Positions 62,461 to 64,000 of a stretch of 64,000 bases of DNA are shown here, one piece after another. Position 1 is the stretch's first letter, and each line of letters opens with the position of its first letter. The translations under genes and the position numbers were made by a program. Location: NCBI GenBank assembly GCA_050260375.1, contig JBLNCA010000045.1:124001-188000 (forward strand), given 5' to 3'. The notes below the pieces were generated by a model. The model was not told the origin of the DNA, ran no database searches, and saw only the letters and a program-made list of their open reading frames with translations. The stretch is from DTFZ01 sp050260375. Lineage in GTDB: Bacteria > Bacillota > Clostridia > Christensenellales > SZUA-584.

Positions 62461-63681
62461 ATGTATAAGGTTAAAGAATTCGTCAACCGTAACATGCGGC
62501 AATATGGAATGATTATTGCTCTGGTAGTAATCATGGTGTTTTTTGGTATTGCGACAAACGGCAGCTTGATCTGGCCAAGAAACGTATCAATGCTGGTACG
62601 GCAAAACACATATGTTGTAGTGCTGGCAATCGGTATGATGCTCTGCATTTTAACAGGCGGCAACATCGACCTTTCGGTCGGCTCGCTCGTCGCTTTGGTG
62701 GGGGCTATGTCGGGGCTTCTGGCCACGACGTATGGATTGCCCGACTGGCTGGCTATTATACTCAGCATCATTACGGGACTTGCCGCCGGTATGTGGCAGG
62801 GCTTCTGGATAGCTTTTGTCAAGGTGCCGCCGTTTATCACAACGCTGAGCGGCATGCTTGTATTCCGCGGGCTAAACAACATTATACTGAAGGGAAATAC
62901 GCTGTCATTGCGCGGCCTTTATGAAGTTATCGGCAATGGTTCGCTTCCCGATATCGCTCCAGACACTGTGCCGGATTTTCTGCACATAGGCGACTTTCTG
63001 AACCTGAAGAATAAGCCGGAATTTCTGAATGTAACGACGCTGATTGTAGGGTTTGTACTTTCAATCGTATATGTATTATTTGTGATATTGAACAGAAAAA
63101 GCAAGAAGTCGCGCGGGTATGAAGTCGCGTCGCTTAAGTCGGTCATCGGGAAGACGATTGCATTCTTTATTATCATCAACGTTTTCTCATACTGGTTGGC
63201 AATGGACGAAGGTATACCGATATTGCTGATAATTGCCGCTGTGCTGTTCGCGCTCTATACCTTTATAACAACCAAGACGATACCCGGACGGCACCTTTAT
63301 GCTATGGGAGGCAATATAAAGGCAGCGGAGCTTTCCGGAGTCAACACGAAGAAAATGATGTTCCTTGTATACTCGAACATGGGACTGCTTGCCGGAATAG
63401 CCGGCATCGTGACGTCGGGAAGATCGATGTCCGCTTCGCCTATCGCCGGACAGAACTATGAGCTTGACGCTATAGGAGCGTGCTTTATAGGCGGCGCGTC
63501 CGCTTACGGCGGCATAGGCACCATCTGGGGAGCTATAGTCGGCGGCTTTATAATGGGCGTAATGAACAACGGCATGTCGATAATAGGCTGGGATGTTTTC
63601 CTGCAGCAGGTATCGAAAGGGCTCATAGTGCTGTTCGCCGTTGCGTTCGATATGTGGTCGAAATCAAAGTCCAAAATTTAG
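62461..63681 (+). CDS. mmsB: Monosaccharide ABC transporter permease
   Basis: 406 residues with ten or more membrane helices; GGGGGAATTG before the ATG. Longer than RbsC, as usual for GguB/MmsB. ILTGGNIDLSVGSLVALVGA (near 62), KVPPFITTLSGMLVFRGLN (near 121) and GACFIGGASAYGGIGTIWGA (near 340) are family motifs. Ends in TAG. Last gene of the chvE-mmsA-mmsB operon, followed by a palindromic element. Confidence 0.92.
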   Translation: MYKVKEFVNRNMRQYGMIIALVVIMVFFGIATNGSLIWPRNVSMLVRQNTYVVVLAIGMMLCILTGGNIDLSVGSLVALVGAMSGLLATTYGLPDWLAIILSIITGLAAGMWQGFWIAFVKVPPFITTLSGMLVFRGLNNIILKGNTLSLRGLYEVIGNGSLPDIAPDTVPDFLHIGDFLNLKNKPEFLNVTTLIVGFVLSIVYVLFVILNRKSKKSRGYEVASLKSVIGKTIAFFIIINVFSYWLAMDEGIPILLIIAAVLFALYTFITTKTIPGRHLYAMGGNIKAAELSGVNTKKMMFLVYSNMGLLAGIAGIVTSGRSMSASPIAGQNYELDAIGACFIGGASAYGGIGTIWGAIVGGFIMGVMNNGMSIIGWDVFLQQVSKGLIVLFAVAFDMWSKSKSKI

Positions 63682-63742
63682 TGTGATATGTATGGAAGAT
63701 GATAACGCACTAGGCTGCGGCTTAGTGCTGTTGTCATTTAAA

Positions 63743-63782
63743 TACGGGGTCCCCAGCAAGGTGAGGCTTGCTGGGGTGTGTA
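63743..63782 (+). repeat. Palindromic element, shortened loop (locus H)
   Basis: Flank TACGGGGT, arm CCCCAGCAAG, a loop shortened to GTGAGG, arm CTTGCTGGGG and flank GTGTGTA, 61 bp after mmsB. Confidence 0.92.
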
Positions 63783-63891
63783 TAAGCATTATTTTTACTC
63801 AAAAAAGCATTATTATTACTGCTTATAGTTTAATTAGCATAATCAGTACGCTTTGTGATAAAATATAGGTAATTACACAGCAGGTACGTAT

Positions 63892-64000
63892 ATGAAAATA
63901 AAAAAGCGCAATATTAACGGCGCTGACGAGACTATCGTTACGTATGACAACAGCCTTGAAGTTAAGACATCCCGCTATGTACTGCTTAAAAAGATTCTTG
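63892..64000 (+). CDS. Partial gene at window edge
   Basis: ATG at 63892 opens a frame to the end of the window (begins MKIKKRNINGADETIVTYDN, then SLEVKTSRYVLLKKIL). No clear ribosome site (CAGGTACGT). Too short to classify. Confidence 0.5.
   Translation, partial: MKIKKRNINGADETIVTYDNSLEVKTSRYVLLKKIL

Overview
The window looks like one contiguous piece of chromosome from an anaerobic, Gram-positive, probably spore-forming member of the Clostridia. The evidence is the lipoprotein-type ABC binding proteins, strong AGGAGG ribosome sites with frequent TTG and GTG starts, a two-subunit oxygen-sensitive class I fumarase, an [FeFe]-hydrogenase-like protein, a dlt-like surface-modification cluster and a close homologue of the Bacillus spore-coat transglutaminase Tgl. 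No 16S rRNA or other marker fixes the genus. Coding density is high and most genes sit in short co-oriented runs.

Layout. 1-4.4 kb: a P-loop kinase, then a three-gene glycan module (GH16 glucanase, membrane GT2 synthase, polysaccharide deacetylase). 4.4-8.1 kb: glycerate kinase, then a visibly decayed ECF sigma / RsgI-like anti-sigma pair and a frameshifted gene remnant. 8.1-13.7 kb: metallophosphoesterase and DUF4474-like gene, CBS protein, a 42-aa ORF, a truncated DUF3626-like gene and a VanW lipoprotein. 13.8-15.4 kb: CsoR with its promoter/operator, a CopA reduced to its two ends by an internal deletion, and a histidine phosphatase. 15.4-18.2 kb: LysR regulator divergent from fumarase alpha/beta. 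18.2-29.3 kb: a sugar-utilisation block (LacI-type protein, GH3 glycosidase, binding protein, two permeases, histidine kinase, AraC-type response regulator, MsmK/UgpC-type ATPase). 29.3-31.0 kb: an AT-rich island of three unknown small genes beside tRNA-Ser(GGA).

31.2-39.3 kb: YjzC-like peptide, U32 peptidase, deoxyinosine/uracil DNA glycosylase, hydrogenase-like protein, GT4, an FAD-Rieske oxidoreductase and a tocopherol-cyclase-like protein. 39.4-43 kb: XRE regulator, a GT4-PlsC fusion and a KTSC protein. 43-49.3 kb: one 2088-residue secreted repeat protein. 49.3-51 kb: Tgl plus an overlapping unknown gene. 51.3-59.2 kb: a seven-gene minus-strand cluster (transglutaminase with Ig-like repeats, DltA-like ligase, carrier protein, MBOAT, SGNH protein, lipoprotein, Asp/Glu racemase). 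59.5-63.7 kb: a ChvE/MmsA/MmsB monosaccharide ABC transporter. The window ends inside a new gene.

The most distinctive feature is a family of palindromic repeats of about 42 bp, with about 15 copies at eight loci. They have 10-bp arms of the type CCCCAGCAAG / CTTGCTGGGG around an 8-base loop. Most lie in 3' intergenic sequence. Three tandem copies sit in frame inside the metallophosphoesterase gene and one supplies the C-terminus of the DNA glycosylase. Because the unit is 42 bp (14 codons), tandem gain or loss keeps the frame. Some copies show paired arm changes, which points to selection on the hairpin or to independently spreading subfamilies. No transposase for the element is visible here.
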